In this document: one piece after another, positions 62,648-64,000 of the stretch
Layout: every line of letters begins with the position of its first letter
How positions within the stretch are numbered: the first letter of the stretch is position 1
NCBI RefSeq assembly: GCF_004352835.1
Contig: NZ_SJSB01000002.1
Coordinates: 124,001 to 188,000, forward strand
Origin: Marinomonas flavescens
GTDB taxonomy: Bacteria; Pseudomonadota; Gammaproteobacteria; Pseudomonadales; Marinomonadaceae
Reading direction: 5' to 3'
DNA length: 64,000 nucleotides
The notes under the pieces: model-generated
Database searches by the model: none
What the model saw: only the letters and a program-made list of their open reading frames with translations
Told to the model about the DNA's origin: nothing
Translations under genes and position numbers: made by a program

Positions 62648-64000
62648 ATGCAGGTTTTTTCAACCATTCGGGGACGCCTTTGGGGAAGTTATCTAATTTT
62701 GTTTGTTTTAATGCTGTCGGTGATTGGTTTTTCAGCCACACGTTTTCAGTCATTGTCGAGCAATATCAAAGATATCGTGGGCGAGAATACGGCGCTAGTT
62801 GAATTGACAGGCGAGTTGAATGTCAATGCAGAAAGTCTTGCTAGTCGCATTCTAATGCTCTTTGTATTAGAAGACAGAGATGCTCGAGTCGCTATTTATA
62901 AAGAGATAGATGAACGAAACCGAATGTTAGATACGAGCCTTGCAAAAATGCAAAATCTCGTCAAATTGCCAGAAGATAAGCAAATTGTTGAGAAGCTTAA
63001 ATCTCAGCGGGCGGTTTACCAAAAAGCACTTCAAGACACGGTAGAAGCTCTAGAAATTGGCGAATTAGATGACGCTAGAAAGCTAATGGCGGGTCCAACA
63101 CGCGATGATTTACAAACATTTCTAAATGAAACGGCTGTGTTTTCTGAAAGGCAGCAAGCTATTATTCAATCAAAACAACAGAGCATATTATCAGAATCTG
63201 AATCGGGTATTTGGTTTGTGATTGGTGAAGGTATTTTAGCCTTGATCATTGGTGTTGTGATGTCTGTGTTGATCACCCGAAGTATTGTTAAACCATTGGG
63301 ACAAGTAGTTAGCTTGCTGGACAGTGTGGCTAAAGGGGACTTATCGCATAGCATTTCTATTAAGCAGAAAGGCGAAATTGGTCAATTAGTTGATAGTGTT
63401 ATTAGCATGCGTGCAAGCCTGGTTGGGGTAATAGATAAAATTGATCGCAGCGCCCAAACGGTTGTCAGCGCGGTCAAAAACATACGATCTAGTATGGAAA
63501 ACGTGCAGCAAGGATCTAATCAACAGCAAACAATGGTGAATGATATCCATAGTTCGGTTGGAGAGTTGTCAGAGGGTGTTACAACCATGGCAGAGCACGT
63601 TACCGTGTCTCGAAACCAAGCGGAAGCAGCCTATCATTTAGCACAACATGGTAAATCTGTTATCACTTCTGCAGCCAAAGATATTACCTCCGTTGCTACC
63701 TATATTGAAGAAACCTCTCATTCTGTCGCCAAACTTAAGGAAAGTGCTTCAACGGTATCTAACTTGGTGAACAGTATTCGTAATGTGGCAGAGCAAACTA
63801 ACTTGTTAGCACTGAATGCCTCTATCGAAGCGGCGCGAGCAGGTGAAACGGGTCGCGGTTTTGCTGTGGTCGCTGATGAAGTAAGAAATCTAGCAACGAG
63901 TACCGCAGAAGTAACTGAATCTATCGATAAAGTTATAACGGATATTGGTGGTTTATCTGTTCAAATCTCTGATGAAATGACCAAAGGGCAAGAGAAAATG
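62648..64000 (+). CDS. Methyl-accepting chemotaxis protein (3' end outside window)
   Basis: The first 451 codons of a chemoreceptor, open to the window edge. First membrane segment about residues 10-32, periplasmic helical sensor (repeated LxxLQxx heptads, likely four-helix bundle), second segment about 195-220. HAMP, then signalling domain with tip [23 protein letters not shown] near the window end. GGAGAG precedes the ATG. The sensor has no Cache or PAS signature. Third chemoreceptor of the window. Confidence 0.9.
   Translation, partial: MQVFSTIRGRLWGSYLILFVLMLSVIGFSATRFQSLSSNIKDIVGENTALVELTGELNVNAESLASRILMLFVLEDRDARVAIYKEIDERNRMLDTSLAKMQNLVKLPEDKQIVEKLKSQRAVYQKALQDTVEALEIGELDDARKLMAGPTRDDLQTFLNETAVFSERQQAIIQSKQQSILSESESGIWFVIGEGILALIIGVVMSVLITRSIVKPLGQVVSLLDSVAKGDLSHSISIKQKGEIGQLVDSVISMRASLVGVIDKIDRSAQTVVSAVKNIRSSMENVQQGSNQQQTMVNDIHSSVGELSEGVTTMAEHVTVSRNQAEAAYHLAQHGKSVITSAAKDITSVATYIEETSHSVAKLKESASTVSNLVNSIRNVAEQTNLLALNASIEAARAGETGRGFAVVADEVRNLATSTAEVTESIDKVITDIGGLSVQISDEMTKGQEKM

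Overview
The window looks like chromosomal DNA of a marine gammaproteobacterium of the Oceanospirillales type, most likely Marinomonas or a close relative. This is inferred from moderate GC, dense bidirectional gene order and gene content (MtgA, Zur-ZnuCB, type II ThrB, PA4780-like RIO kinase, GGDEF-EAL proteins and three chemoreceptors). No tRNA, rRNA, CRISPR array, prophage or classical insertion sequence is visible. Both ends cut through genes: an HlyD-type efflux adaptor at the left and a chemoreceptor at the right.

Layout. 1-5450: efflux adaptor, an ABC importer of the NMT1/SsuBC type with a nucleoside deaminase at the end of its operon, and a BaiN-type flavoprotein. 5500-12000: outer-membrane proteins in paralogous pairs (two OmpA-type barrels, two DUF481 proteins), a YgjP-like metalloprotein and a YhhQ-type queuosine-precursor transporter. 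12127-17650: a secreted phosphoesterase followed by a tight four-gene operon (FtrD-like polyferredoxin, two P19-type periplasmic proteins, a second phosphoesterase-like protein). 17800-35960: mostly single-gene units (DJ-1/PfpI protein, RIO kinase, methionine aminotransferase, nickel/cobalt permease, RhlE, MFS transporter, LysR, HPP protein, GH3 beta-glucosidase with TetR, old yellow enzyme, GFA protein, chemoreceptor, dicarboxylate/amino-acid symporter). 36060-49360: oleate hydratase, ferritin-like DUF2383 protein, amino-acid permease, GGDEF-EAL protein, chemoreceptor, B12-type radical SAM protein, DsbA-like protein, MtgA. 49700-53120: a REP/RAYT island inserted against the 3' end of polA. 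53161-62436: polA, thrB, DUF1007, LysE and MarC exporters, then a Zur-box-preceded operon of a His-rich NicO permease, zur, znuC and znuB.

The most unusual system is the operon at 13782-17650. It carries the polyferredoxin and P19 parts of an FtrABCD/P19 ferrous-iron uptake system but no FTR1 permease. The two P19 paralogues each keep a different part of the family's metal-ligand set, so together they could rebuild one site. The phosphoesterase-like protein at the operon end has lost the acidic metal ligands that its neighbour at 12127 keeps, so it is probably a pseudoenzyme.

The second notable region is the REPIN island at 51247-53117. It has one RAYT transposase gene, one solo REP, three nearly identical REP-pair units of about 80 bp, an orphan membrane-anchored protein whose last residues are encoded by a REP arm, and a second, slightly diverged copy of the last 66 codons of polA.

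All calls come from reading the sequence. Family names rest on motif recognition from memory, and no database search was run.
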